Origin: JAWKTT01 sp041398965
GTDB lineage: Bacteria > Planctomycetota > Planctomycetia > Planctomycetales > Planctomycetaceae
Length of the DNA: 63,883 nucleotides
Direction of reading: 5' to 3'
Assembly (NCBI GenBank): GCA_041398965.1
Contig: JAWKTT010000028.1
Location: 1-63,883 of the forward strand
Of the stretch, positions 52,901 to 61,909 are shown piece after piece (position 1 is the stretch's first letter; each line of letters begins with the position of its first letter). Below the pieces are notes generated by a model that was not told the DNA's origin, searched no databases, and saw only the letters and a program-made list of their open reading frames with translations. Position numbers and translations under genes: made by a program.

Positions 52901-53939
52901 TGCCATTCAGACACTGTCGCAAACGACCACCGCTCCCAACGGAGTGCAAACGACGTCTCAGCAAGTCATTTCGCAGTCATCTCAACCCGGCTTTGCCTTC
53001 AATGGGTCTTTGCTTGGTAACAACACCGCGATCAACCCCTCAGCCGTTGGCACGCAAGGACTTGCAAACTTCGGCGTCGGTCGGGTCAACGGCGACCTTG
53101 GCTTTGGCGGCCTCGTTTTGTCGGCAAGCAGCGACTCCGTCAGCATGCTGATTCGAGCCTTGTCGTCTCGCCGCAATGTGCGCGTGTTGTCTCGTCCACA
53201 GATTCTGGCTCTCGACAACCAGGAAGCGAGGATCCAAGTTGGCCAAAAGGTCCCCATCGTCAACGGGGTGAACACAACTGCAACAGGGATCGCCAATCCC
53301 AACGTTATTCAGCAAGACACCGGGATCATCCTGACGGTAACACCGCGTATTAGTCCGGAAGGACAAGTGGTGATGGTCGTCGATGCCCAGAAGAGCGGCG
53401 TCAGTGCTGCTGGGATTCCGATCTTCACCGACACCGCCGGCAACGTCTTCAACTCGCCAATCATCGACCTCACGATCGCAACGACCACTGTCAAGGTGCC
53501 CGATCAGCAGACCATCGTCGTCGGGGGAATGATCACGAAGTCTGATGAAACGACCGAACGCAAAGTCCCCTACCTGGGCGACATCCCAATCCTCAAGAAC
53601 CTGTTCCGGTTTGACTCTCACACCGAGCGTCGTACCGAACTGCTCATCTTTCTGACCCCACGAATCATCCGACACGATGGCGACATTGAATTGGTCAAAC
53701 AGGTCGAAGCCGAACGGATGCACTTCTTCGAACAGGAAGCGGAAGAGATTCATGGTCCCCTCTTCTCCGTCCGACGTCCACAAGGTTACGACGACACCTT
53801 CACACCCGGAGCCAATGGCCCCACGATGATGCAGAACGACCCGTTCTACGACACGCCAAACTATCAATTCGGACCTGGATCACCCCCTCCCCCACCTACG
53901 GCCCCTGGCCTGCAAAGAGTCGGCCCTAACGCACGCTAG
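49926..53939 (+). CDS. Very large secretin (GspD/PilQ family) with expanded periplasmic repeats
   Basis: 1337 aa, about twice a GspD. Signal peptide (SAVLAGWAGLTLVSPIHA), an N0-like domain (about 58-137), a Gly/Ser-rich low-complexity stretch to about 290, two diverged repeats (about 335-505), then five secretin-N repeats beginning near 520 (VHLLNLRHVSSEAL), 599 (VQVLRLKHAIAAQV), 672 (RVFPLTHAAADEL), 788 (IKMFQLKNADAGAAV) and 875 (SIVMKLRNSPAADV). The pore domain runs from about 956 (VIIQAMLVEVELND) to 1245, with QKVPIVNG, DTGIILTVTPRIS, PDQQTIVVGGMITKS and FLTPRIIRHD. Other GSP genes are not in the window; the next gene encodes a lipoprotein. Outer-membrane channel; substrate unknown. Confidence 0.9.
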   Translation: MLFNHFQRPRRGVWSAVLAGWAGLTLVSPIHAIEPPARRTLGAGTAADAEPREAAQPRARLNYLSSSWESVLQNLATDTGSTLVSYEVPKGRFTRSDYRQHTRDEAVQILNQELEPLGYRLMAKGKFLTIIPLEHARTEYARRTTGSDSRLTEGPTDDRSNPTNRLSGEATVRVGRPIGDSVGSGVRTAGYELDEYQLAPGQRRAGSHTSPEIQFESTSIGRVLQTSGTTEDDYSNGSQGSPVGRPVGGPMSGSVGETTGATPLFTPSAENRRVERKVSESIAVRTRTATEIGRDIFNAFKSRSQLIDRGPNGLPAFETRRPVEEILAEVAQGPAAAVGEVWFTLELDTEQNTVYLTGGEQTVNSLAALVRRLDSISPNGQKMKLVSGTSALPPIGRQLSPQLGRLKTSSPDARSQFLEGSGHGDQFRDPRLALQGDGVESAPQIGNVGDGTEPRGRNELPMQGLPPTITPALVGGLKGDVTIESIDDLNMLILRGNERDVEQVMQVIQAIENVAQGSLPEVHLLNLRHVSSEALAVLLSDVYQRLNTQQEDRGRTPPTINVVPVVQPNAVLILAPATAIESILSLAEALDQPSDPAAEVQVLRLKHAIAAQVVQLLDQFYQDRPGLGTRVRAIADARTNSVIVQARPRELSEIELLVKRVDRDTAGATHQARVFPLTHAAADELATFLNTAIQSVVNPASTTGLGGTGGGGGGTSTQQLRDSKSVVLEFLSTSGDVQKLVRSGLLTDIRITADPRTNALLVTAPAGSLTLLGELIRVLDQPSAAVADIKMFQLKNADAGAAVTMLETLFADQDQQQRLGIQLVGAEDSSSLVPLKFQSDGRTNTVIAIGGPDALRVVEAILLKLDASNVRNRSSIVMKLRNSPAADVANAINQFLQSQRDLAQLDPDRVSTFEQLEQEIIVTAEPITNSLMISATPKYETKIRELAEQLDREPEQVIIQAMLVEVELNDTDEFGVELGFQDSVLFDRSVIDAIQTLSQTTTAPNGVQTTSQQVISQSSQPGFAFNGSLLGNNTAINPSAVGTQGLANFGVGRVNGDLGFGGLVLSASSDSVSMLIRALSSRRNVRVLSRPQILALDNQEARIQVGQKVPIVNGVNTTATGIANPNVIQQDTGIILTVTPRISPEGQVVMVVDAQKSGVSAAGIPIFTDTAGNVFNSPIIDLTIATTTVKVPDQQTIVVGGMITKSDETTERKVPYLGDIPILKNLFRFDSHTERRTELLIFLTPRIIRHDGDIELVKQVEAERMHFFEQEAEEIHGPLFSVRRPQGYDDTFTPGANGPTMMQNDPFYDTPNYQFGPGSPPPPPTAPGLQRVGPNAR

Positions 53940-54028
53940 CGATCGAATCCTCTCTTTATTTCTCTGGACAACCTGACTCTTTTCTGACACCCCCTCCTTC
54001 TTCTCCCCACCTGACCGGAACCCAAGCA

Positions 54029-55063
54029 ATGAGCACTGCACAGTCGACTCAGCGGCGAATGCTGTCCGTTCTGGCTATGGTAATGCTCTTGGTGAGCGGG
54101 ACCGGATGTACGCAGTTGGGGCTGACGGCGTTGCTGAAGAAGAATCGGATGACCATAGCCGACACGAAGCATCCGGTCGACGAGATCATCAGCATCTGGG
54201 AAGTGGGGGAAGGTCGCGGTCTGGACGGGTTGCCAACCCGTGGATTCGCGGGGCAGTTACTCTTTTTCACGAATGGAATCGACGAGCCGATCGTCGGAAA
54301 TGGAGACATCCGCATCTATGTCTTCGACGATCAGGGAACCGAAGACGAGCAGACTCGCCCCTTGCATCAATTCGACTTTCCTGCGGTCGCCTTCAACGCC
54401 TTTCTTCGAGAAGCGAACATCGGCCCGGGGTATCAGATTTTCATTCCGTACACCCGCAAAGGGGGACATCAGGCCGAGTGCTCGCTTCGGATTCGCTACA
54501 CCCCGGTCGATGGAGGGGCACCAGTTTACTCACGCATGGTCTCGGTGGTGTTGCCGGGACGAAAGACCAACAACGAACACGAGGGGCCGGACGAGCGTCA
54601 AGCCACCACAGCGTCGCAGCAATTTCCGGGGGCGATACCAAATGCTGCTGACCATGGTGCGCTGACGCTCGACGGCCTCGGGGGGCGTCCCGATTTGCGG
54701 GTCGACCGAATGTCGCTCGCTGCAAAGGACCTCGCCGCATCGCTCGCGCCGAAATCGACGTCCCCTGTAAACGTTGATTCCAAACAATTTTCAAATGAAC
54801 CGCTCCCCCGTCCTCTCAACAACCTCGAACTCAGCAACATTGATCTCGACCGCCTCATGAATGAAGCGATGCGTCGCCGACGGGCCAACGAACCGAGCAA
54901 CAGTGATTCGCGCTTCTCGCCGATTGATTCGCCCGTCGCCAACAGCCTCGAAGCTTATTCTCAGTTAACGCCAATCTCGCTGAATGAACCCCTTTCTTCG
55001 GTCCCGCCAACCACGAACGATTCCGAGGCTTCGCCACCCCGTCGCTACCGTCTCGCCCCCTGA
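54029..55063 (+). CDS. Lipoprotein encoded next to the secretin (candidate partner)
   Basis: 344 aa. Lipoprotein signal with lipobox VSGTGC near residue 26 (LSVLAMVMLLVSGTGC). The mature domain is beta-rich in its first two thirds (FAGQLLFFTNGIDEPIVGNGDIRIYVFDD, GYQIFIPYTRKGGHQAECSLRIRYTPVDG, RMVSVVLPGR) and polar and probably disordered after that, with a helix LSNIDLDRLMNEAMRRRR. It begins 89 bp after the secretin stop in the same direction. Secretins often need lipoprotein pilotins or partners; this gene is a candidate, but no pilotin family is recognisable. Confidence 0.65.
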   Translation: MSTAQSTQRRMLSVLAMVMLLVSGTGCTQLGLTALLKKNRMTIADTKHPVDEIISIWEVGEGRGLDGLPTRGFAGQLLFFTNGIDEPIVGNGDIRIYVFDDQGTEDEQTRPLHQFDFPAVAFNAFLREANIGPGYQIFIPYTRKGGHQAECSLRIRYTPVDGGAPVYSRMVSVVLPGRKTNNEHEGPDERQATTASQQFPGAIPNAADHGALTLDGLGGRPDLRVDRMSLAAKDLAASLAPKSTSPVNVDSKQFSNEPLPRPLNNLELSNIDLDRLMNEAMRRRRANEPSNSDSRFSPIDSPVANSLEAYSQLTPISLNEPLSSVPPTTNDSEASPPRRYRLAP

Positions 55064-55376
55064 CGACGCCTCCCTTCGTTGATTCGCATCAACCGGGACA
55101 GCGAGGGCATCTGTGGATCGGATCGGTCTGTTGATGCATCGCTGAACTGAATGAAGGCTCCGCCCTCGATCTCTGCAAAGGTCGAGCATCCGACGATGTC
55201 AGCGGAATGAATCGTTGATGAGCTTGATTCTCCTCTTCGCCCGGCCTTGCTGGCTGATCAGCTTGCCAAGTTTCACAGCCCGAGTGTTCCCGCAAGGCGG
55301 GTTGCAGTCCCCTGGGGAAGAATCTACGATCGTCCGGACAACGCAGACGCCAGGCTTTTTTTGTTGGAGGTCAACG

Positions 55377-56702
55377 ATGTTCGGACTTTTTCGAGGACGT
55401 TTTGCTATCGGCATGGCGTTCATTTTGACGGCAAGCCCAGCTTTTGTTTTCGCTGAAGACTCGACTGCGACGAGTGAACCTGCCTCCCTCGCGGATAAAC
55501 AGTTCCAAGAGGCGATGGCGGCGGCTGACGACCTCTTGAAGAAGAGTGTCGAGAAGGCAATTCGCGAGGCAACTGATTCGGGTGACTTCGATGCCTTGGC
55601 CGCTCTCGCCAAGCAGGGGAAGGGCTTCACCGAGAAGCGAGAGATTCCGACCGCCCCTGCCCTCAAGCCCGCTGTCGACGCCTGGCTCGCGAGTCGGGAC
55701 AAGGCCATCGCAGCATTGATTGAAGTGTACGATGCGGAGATTCGCACACTCACCATGATGCGGAAGTTCACCGAAGCGACCACTTTGCAGAACCGCAAAC
55801 AGTTGATTCAAAAGACTGGCAGTCTGCCTGATGCAACAACACCGATAGTTCCCAGCGATACGACATTCGATCGACCAAAAGAATTGGTTGAGCAGAATGC
55901 CGCATTGGCCCAACGTGTCGCAGAAGCCATGGCTGAAGTTCGTGAAGCCGTAAAACGAACGGAGGAGTCGGCGATCAGTCGTGGCGATCTGGACGGGGTG
56001 AAGTCGGCCCAAAATGCCTTGTCTCAACTTGAACAGAACAACTTTCCCCAATCACCCGACGCTGCTCTGAAGCGGATCATCGACAAGCATCAGAAGTTGA
56101 TCGAAAAGGAATCGACGAAACGATCACGCGAGTATGATGCCGCAATTGCGCGCCTCGTCAAGGAGGAGCGGTTTGACGAAGCGAGTGAATTGACCGTCGA
56201 GGCGCTGACCGCCGACTTGGCGGCTCACTCCCGTTGGCGGGTCGTCTTTCGAGGCAATGACGCAGCCACTTGGAAATCGACGTCGTCGCTCTGGAACAAC
56301 TTTGCCCGCCCCCTGGAAGACCTGCCACAGACAGTGAAATACCTCCGTCTTCGCCGTGTCGACACCAATGACTCAGTTATCATACCGATCACCGCAGCAG
56401 AGATCGGGAAGCGATTCGATCAAGGGGTCATCGGTTGGGGTGGTGATGCTCCCAAGTCGGCTGACGTGCATCACCTCGGAATCTTTCGCAAAGACGTACG
56501 TCCCAACGAGCGTGGCTACGTCATCATAGGCCGCGATGGTTTCACCGGCTACACCGGTTGGGGCCTCGGGCATAACCACAACGACGACAAAGGGATCGCC
56601 TTCGTCTGGAACGGCCGCGAGATCCCGGCCACTCTCATCGAAGTCGCTGTTACCTCCGACGATCTAGAGATTGCCGAAAGAAAGTCGCTTCTCACAAAGT
56701 AG
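55377..56702 (+). CDS. Exported helical protein of unknown function
   Basis: 441 aa from the ATG at 55377 (TTGGAGG upstream; the frame opens at 55215 but its first 54 residues are atypical). Signal peptide (RFAIGMAFILTASPAFVFA) then a long helical portion (about 25-310) with Ala/Lys/Glu-rich helices (DDLLKKSVEKAIREATDSGD, RVAEAMAEVREAVKRTEESA). The last 130 residues form a beta-rich domain (RWRVVFRGNDAATWKS, VKYLRLRRVDTNDSVIIPI, GVIGWGGDAP, GFTGYTGWGLGHNHNDDKG). No known motif. It follows the secretin-lipoprotein pair by about 310 bp in the same direction; a functional link is unproved. Confidence 0.55.
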   Translation: MFGLFRGRFAIGMAFILTASPAFVFAEDSTATSEPASLADKQFQEAMAAADDLLKKSVEKAIREATDSGDFDALAALAKQGKGFTEKREIPTAPALKPAVDAWLASRDKAIAALIEVYDAEIRTLTMMRKFTEATTLQNRKQLIQKTGSLPDATTPIVPSDTTFDRPKELVEQNAALAQRVAEAMAEVREAVKRTEESAISRGDLDGVKSAQNALSQLEQNNFPQSPDAALKRIIDKHQKLIEKESTKRSREYDAAIARLVKEERFDEASELTVEALTADLAAHSRWRVVFRGNDAATWKSTSSLWNNFARPLEDLPQTVKYLRLRRVDTNDSVIIPITAAEIGKRFDQGVIGWGGDAPKSADVHHLGIFRKDVRPNERGYVIIGRDGFTGYTGWGLGHNHNDDKGIAFVWNGREIPATLIEVAVTSDDLEIAERKSLLTK

Positions 56703-56872
56703 CGGTTTCGCAACGATCGACATGCCCGGCAATGTGCGGCTTGCCACTATTGTGCCGATGAAACAATCTCTGGGTCAGTTCGGTCCGGTTTGTTTTTCGG
56801 GAAGAGGGCTTTACGATGGGAGTGTGTTGACGTCACGCGATATCCCTCTCATCCATTTCAGGAAGTGACCTG

Positions 56873-58264
56873 ATGAATCGTTTTTGTTGCCTGTGGAATC
56901 TTTTCCTGTTTGCGATGTTGATCGTTGGTGCGGGAGTGTCCCGCGTTGATGCTGCCGAGGGCGCGGCGTCGCGGCCGAATGTGTTGTTGATTGTTGCGGA
57001 TGATTTGGGGTGGAGTGATGTCGGGTGGCATGGAGGGTTCGGGAAGACCCCAGTGATGGATCGGCTGGTCAAAGAGGGGGTCGAACTTGATCAGCATTAT
57101 GTGCAGCCGGTTTGTACGCCAACACGGGCAGCTCTGATGAGTGGTCGGTATCCGGGGCGATTTGGTTCGCAGGCTTTGAGTCCCAGTAATCTTCGGGCGA
57201 TGCCCTTGGGGACGGTGACGCTCGCATCGGCTCTGAAATCGATGGGATATCGAACACACCTCTCCGGCAAGTGGCACCTTGGGGCGAGACCCGAATGGAT
57301 TCCGAATGCGTATGGGTTCGACAGCAGCTACGGCACGCTGACCGGAGCGGCGGACCCTTGGACACATAAGTATCGTGCTGGAAACCCCTACGAAGACACG
57401 TGGCATCGTGATGGAAAACTGTTCAATGAAGAAGGAAACGCGACCGAGTTGATTGCCGCAGAGGCCCTCAAACAGATCAAGAAAAAACAGGGTCCGTGGT
57501 TCGTGTACGTCCCGTTTCATGCGGTGCATACTCCGGTCGACGCTCCCGAAGAATTCAAGAAGCTGTACGATGGCGTGAAGTTTCATGATGACCCGGCGAA
57601 ACAGGACTCGCGACTCCGAATGGCGGCGATGGTCTCGCAGATTGATGCGAAGATCGGCCAGTTTGTCGCAGCTCTCGAAGAGACCGGCCAACGGGAGAAC
57701 ACGCTGATCATTTTCAGCAGCGACAATGGTGGCATCGAGTCGCTGAAGAATGCTTACGTCGGGACAGTCCCAGACTCGCCTCTCAACAGCGAGAACGATC
57801 CGCTGCGAGGCCAGAAGAACACGCTCTACGAAGGGGGAACGCGGGTCTGTGCGTTTGCCAACTGGCCCGGCACATTGAAACCTCACAAGAACGCCACGCC
57901 GATGCACTGCGTCGACTGGTTCCCGACGATTGCCGAACTGACCGGTTACGCTGCGACCACCGATCTCAACTGGGATGGCATCAGCCAATGGAAAGCGTTG
58001 TCGACCGGAACCGTCAACGAGACGCCACGCACGATTTACATCGCCAAGTCGGGAGAACGGAGTGTGCGTCGCGGGGGATGGAAACTGATCGTCAACAATA
58101 AGGGGAAGCAAGAACTGTTTCACATTGCTGATGATCCGTACGAGAAGAGAGACCTTGCCGACAGCGAGCCGGATAAATTGGCCGAGCTTCTGAAACTCCT
58201 CGAAGCCGAACATGCCAAAGATGTCCCCGGCATCCCCGCCGACCTGAAAGGTTTTCCCGGCTAG
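56873..58264 (+). CDS. Sulfatase (arylsulfatase family), exported
   Basis: 463 aa. Signal peptide (LFLFAMLIVGAGVSRVDA), then RPNVLLIVADDLGWSDVGWH with the metal-ligand Asp pair, and the formylglycine motif CTPTRAALMSGRYPGR with Cys81, to be converted to formylglycine by a maturase that is not in this window. Further metal and substrate residues lie in GKWHLGARPEW and IIFSSDNGGIE. It hydrolyses sulfate esters, typically of sulfated polysaccharides. Start ATG at 56873 with AGGAAG seven bases upstream. The next gene, an FAD oxidoreductase, follows by 137 bp in the same direction. Confidence 0.93.
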   Translation: MNRFCCLWNLFLFAMLIVGAGVSRVDAAEGAASRPNVLLIVADDLGWSDVGWHGGFGKTPVMDRLVKEGVELDQHYVQPVCTPTRAALMSGRYPGRFGSQALSPSNLRAMPLGTVTLASALKSMGYRTHLSGKWHLGARPEWIPNAYGFDSSYGTLTGAADPWTHKYRAGNPYEDTWHRDGKLFNEEGNATELIAAEALKQIKKKQGPWFVYVPFHAVHTPVDAPEEFKKLYDGVKFHDDPAKQDSRLRMAAMVSQIDAKIGQFVAALEETGQRENTLIIFSSDNGGIESLKNAYVGTVPDSPLNSENDPLRGQKNTLYEGGTRVCAFANWPGTLKPHKNATPMHCVDWFPTIAELTGYAATTDLNWDGISQWKALSTGTVNETPRTIYIAKSGERSVRRGGWKLIVNNKGKQELFHIADDPYEKRDLADSEPDKLAELLKLLEAEHAKDVPGIPADLKGFPG

Positions 58265-58401
58265 TTCGGGAGGCAACCACTCCCGGCATGCACTGTCGGG
58301 AGTTTACACGCCGAATCTTTGGTCGTATCTTGGCGAGAGAAGTTCGTTTCTATACCAAACTTCAGGCTCACCCCTGTTGACTCGTTTTCGAGGACTCCAT
58401 C

Positions 58402-60807
58402 GTGCTGTTCCGTGAAATGATACGCTTAACCTGCCTGGTTGCTGGATTATTGTTTGTCGCTCCCACTTTCGGCGAGGAGGCGTTGCTCGTCGAGGCGGAG
58501 TCGTTCGACAGTCACGGCGGCTGGCAACTTGATACTCAGTTCATCCGGGAGATGGGGTCTCCCTATCTGCTGGCTCACGGTCTCGGCAAGCCTGTGGCCG
58601 ATGCTGAGACGACAGTCAATTTCCCGTCGACAGGGACTTATCAGGTCTTTGTTCGGACGAAGGACTGGGTGGCTCGTTGGAAAGCAGAGGGACAGCCGGG
58701 ACGGTTTCAACTCAGCGTCAACGGCAAGCCGCTCGCAACCACCTTCGGGACGACCGGAGCCGAATGGCACTGGCAGGAAGGAGGGACCGTCGAGATTACC
58801 GAAGCAGCAGCTGCAACTTCGGCCAATGCCGTTCCGAATGGGGACGGCGCAGGAGTGTCGGTGAAGTTGTCCCTGCACGATCTCACCGGTTTCGATGGTC
58901 GGGTCGATGCGGTCTACTTCGTCAAACGAATGGAGGGACAGAAGGTCACTCCGCCACCAAACGCTGGGGCGATTCTCCCGCAATGGCGTCGACAACTCTT
59001 GGGCTTGGGCGATGAACCGACCGTCAAAGAGGGTTACGATCTCGTGGTGATTGGTGGAGGCTATTCTGGTTTGGGGGCTGCGATTTCGGCGGCTCGCGCG
59101 GGGTGCAAAGTCGCGTTGATTCAGGATCGCGGAGTACTCGGGGGGAACGGTTCCAGCGAAGTCCGCGTTTGGGCCATGGGGAACATTCGTCGCGGCAAGT
59201 ACCCGCGAATCGGCGAGATCATCGAAGAAATCTCAGATCACGCGAAGAAGTCGCCCGGGACCTATGAAGAGTTCGAGGATGCGAAGAAAGAAGCGATCGT
59301 GCGGGCCGAAAAGAATATCGACCTGTTTCTTCATCATCACGCATATCAAGTCGACGTCGATCCGCCGTTGACGCCGGAGTTGGTGAAGGAAGCTGAGACA
59401 ACATCTCCGAAAAACAATGGCGTGCGTCGGGTGACTGCGGTTTACGCCTTCGATACCCGAACCAGTGAAACTAAGAAGTTTGTCGGCAAACTCTTCTGCG
59501 ATGCGACCGGCCATGGGACGATTGGTGCCCTCGCTGTCGCCGAATGGGATATGACTCCCAAGGGCCGAATGGGGATGAGCAACATGTGGGCGTGGGACGA
59601 AGGGGAGCAACCCGTGACCTTTCCGCCAACTCCGTGGGCTCTCGATTTGACGATGCAAGACTTCCCCTATCCTCGCGATCATCATGGACAGTGGTTCTGG
59701 GAAAGCGGTTACGACAAAGACCCGCTGGGAGATGCGGAAGGGGTCCGAGACTGGAACTTTCGCGCGGTGTATGGGGCCTTCAATGCGATGAAGAATCGCG
59801 ATGGGGCAGACAAGCACAAGACGGCATTTCTTACATGGGTCGCGTACATCGGCGGTCCGCGCGAGAGTCGTCGTCTCCTCGGCGACGTCTTGCTGACTCA
59901 GGAAGATATCGTCTCGAAAAAGGACTTTCCCGATGGCTGCGTGCCGAGCACTTGGTCGATCGATCTGCACTATCCGAAGAAACAGTATGCCGAAAAATTT
60001 CCCGACAATCCGTTCATCTCGATTGCCGAGCACGGGGCCGGCGTCGATCGAAACTATGGCTATCCTGTCCCCTACCGCTGCTTCTATAGCCGGAACATCG
60101 AGAACCTGTTCATGGCGGGCCGTTGCATCAGTGTGACGCACGAGGCTCTCGGGACGACGCGTGTGATGAAAACTTGCGGCATGATGGGGGAAGTGGTTGG
60201 CAAGGCGGCAAGCGTCTGCGTTTCGCACGACTGTTTGCCACGCGATGTCTACGATCGCTATTGGAGCGAACTGGACGAACTCCTGAAGCTTCCTGGCAAG
60301 GCTTATCGTGCGAGTGTTAGCGATAGCTTTACCATCCCGGCCGATGCCCTGCCGGAAGCAGGGCCACAGGGAGCACCGACCGGATTAGACCCAAAGAAGC
60401 TGGAAGGATTGGTCCTTGATGACACCGCTGCCAAGACCTCCGCCGGTTGGACTTCCGGAACGGGGCTCAAAGGGTACGTTGGCCACAGCTATCTGTATGC
60501 GACTCAAGGTTCTAACGCGACATGCACATGGAAAGTCGAAGCCCCCGCAGCCGGTGAGTTTGACGTTCGCGTCGCATATCTTCCTCACGAGAACCGTGGT
60601 TCGAAGGTTCGCGTTACGGTGAAGACTGGCGGAAAGGAGCAGGAAACATTCCTCGACATGCGAAAACAGGCCACTCTACCGAACGACTTCGCCTCTGTCG
60701 GCAAGGTTCGTGTTGGCAAAGGTGACATCATCGAAGTAACGATCCACGCCAAAGATTGCGGCGGCAACGCTCACGCCGACGCAGTTCAAGTCGTGCCAGT
60801 GAATTAA
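58402..60807 (+). CDS. Secreted FAD-dependent oxidoreductase with carbohydrate-binding-like flanks
   Basis: 801 aa from a GTG at 58402 (GAGGA seven bases upstream). Signal peptide (LTCLVAGLLFVAPTFG), an N-terminal beta domain (about 25-180; LLVEAESFDSHGGWQLD) like a CBM or discoidin fold, an FAD Rossmann core (DLVVIGGGYSGLGAAISAARAG near 215) with the second half FMAGRCISVTHEALGTTRVMKTCGMMGE, and a C-terminal golvesin-like beta domain (about 680-801; GHSYLYATQGSNATCTWKV, RKQATLPNDFASVGKVRVGKG). FAD-oxidored family members are common in polysaccharide-degrading bacteria; electron acceptor and substrate unknown. Follows the sulfatase gene. Confidence 0.85.
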   Translation: MLFREMIRLTCLVAGLLFVAPTFGEEALLVEAESFDSHGGWQLDTQFIREMGSPYLLAHGLGKPVADAETTVNFPSTGTYQVFVRTKDWVARWKAEGQPGRFQLSVNGKPLATTFGTTGAEWHWQEGGTVEITEAAAATSANAVPNGDGAGVSVKLSLHDLTGFDGRVDAVYFVKRMEGQKVTPPPNAGAILPQWRRQLLGLGDEPTVKEGYDLVVIGGGYSGLGAAISAARAGCKVALIQDRGVLGGNGSSEVRVWAMGNIRRGKYPRIGEIIEEISDHAKKSPGTYEEFEDAKKEAIVRAEKNIDLFLHHHAYQVDVDPPLTPELVKEAETTSPKNNGVRRVTAVYAFDTRTSETKKFVGKLFCDATGHGTIGALAVAEWDMTPKGRMGMSNMWAWDEGEQPVTFPPTPWALDLTMQDFPYPRDHHGQWFWESGYDKDPLGDAEGVRDWNFRAVYGAFNAMKNRDGADKHKTAFLTWVAYIGGPRESRRLLGDVLLTQEDIVSKKDFPDGCVPSTWSIDLHYPKKQYAEKFPDNPFISIAEHGAGVDRNYGYPVPYRCFYSRNIENLFMAGRCISVTHEALGTTRVMKTCGMMGEVVGKAASVCVSHDCLPRDVYDRYWSELDELLKLPGKAYRASVSDSFTIPADALPEAGPQGAPTGLDPKKLEGLVLDDTAAKTSAGWTSGTGLKGYVGHSYLYATQGSNATCTWKVEAPAAGEFDVRVAYLPHENRGSKVRVTVKTGGKEQETFLDMRKQATLPNDFASVGKVRVGKGDIIEVTIHAKDCGGNAHADAVQVVPVN

Positions 60808-60833
60808 CAGGTGCGGAAGTGATTGACATCGGG

Positions 60834-61676
60834 TTACTTCATCCGGCGGCGGGCGCGGTTTTTGGCGGCGGAGAAGATGTCGGTGGCTGCCGGGGCGTCG
60901 GGAGGGATCGGAGGTGACGGAGGTTGATTTGCGGAATCGCTTCCCTTGGGAGGGGTGTCCACAATTTCGATCCAGGGTGAGTTGCTGGTGGACGGCTCGG
61001 CGGCGGGAGCTGTGGTTCCGACCGGAGTCTTTCCGGACGACTGTTTTTGCGATTTTCGCGAGTTGCGGGTCGAGAGACGCTTCGCCCAATGGGAGGGGCG
61101 GACTTGTTGAGGGATCATGGTGTCTGTGACGTCGGCCAGTTGACTCCATAACGAGAGGCGTCGGCCGGCAATCTCCAACAGCAGGATGCCGATGACAGCG
61201 CCACAGAGCCAAGGAAGCATGGAGGTCGTGCGGGCGGATGTGGGGGGATCGCCCAAGATGTCGACAACATCAAGTCGACTGACGCCACCGCTCATCTCGG
61301 CGAGTTCCATCAAGACCTCTCCACCGAGGGGTTGGCCTTCTCTCGGGGCGAATTCGGGGGAGTAAGGGAGCGTGACCGCGGGGCCTCGTGTCATCAACAG
61401 GCGACCATCGTCCGATTTCTCCGGGCCAGAGAGCATCGTGAGGTAGGTGCCGGTCTGGTCAAGGGTGAAGCGGGCTTCGAGTGTGTCGGGGCTGGTCCAG
61501 GTCAGTTCTGGAACAAATCTTTCCCCCTTGCCTGCACCGGGAGGGATAACGAAGACGTCGGGTGCCAGTCCGAAGCCTCGATCGGCCCGCTGTGGGTCAA
61601 GTTCGACGGTCAACAAGGCATCCTTGCCGACACGTTGGAGGTCAGGAAGACCTTCAGGGGCCTGTTGAGTCCCCAT
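60834..61676 (-). pseudogene. C-terminal part of a broken VWA membrane protein gene
   Basis: A 280-codon frame without ribosome site whose translation continues the VWA protein encoded upstream: GKDALLTVELDPQ, GTYLTMLSGPEKSD, GGEVLMELAEMSGG, then a membrane helix (MLPWLCGAVIGILLLEIAG) and a basic, Pro-rich tail (RNSRKSQKQSSG). Upstream on the same strand, 61677-61909, the sequence can be read as further domain pieces only by changing frame. It is therefore probably the 3' end of one gene with the feature at 61910-63871, not an independent protein. Confidence 0.65.
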
Positions 61677-61909
61677 TAACCAGCAGGCGTGCGTTGCGAG
61701 AAGTCGTCGTAGTTGTCCCAGCGCCCGAAGGCTCCGGAGAATTGCCCATCGACCTCAACCAGAAAGAGCTGCCACCCGGCCTAGGCCGCGATACCAGAAC
61801 GCCGACAGCGGAGCATCGAACTCATCCGTCGTCTTGACGGCTGCACCCGTCCGCCGAGAAGCTTGAGGTAGCTCAGGTTAAAACCATCGACGTTGGAAAC
61901 CGTCGACGG
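61677..61909 (-). pseudogene. Frame-damaged segment joining the two VWA gene parts
   Basis: Between the in-frame TAG (61910-61912) and the 280-codon part, coding-like pieces occur in different frames: NVDGFNLSYLKLLGGR in the frame of the upstream part, then AAVKTTDEFDAPLSAFWYRGLGRVAAL one frame off, then VEVDGQFSGAFGRWDNYDD, then LLATHACWLMGTQQ in the frame of the downstream part. Each piece resembles the domain seen in intact VWA/glutamine-amidotransferase-like proteins. One stop and at least three single-base shifts are needed. Real decay or sequencing error cannot be told apart here. Confidence 0.6.

Noticed and set aside
56858..58276. A 472-aa minus-strand frame opposite the sulfatase
   Set aside because: It covers the same bases as a gene with intact catalytic motifs and shows no domain; a frame shadow.
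60834..61676. Treating the 280-codon frame as a stand-alone gene
   Set aside because: No ribosome site, and its content continues the upstream VWA protein in a shifted frame.
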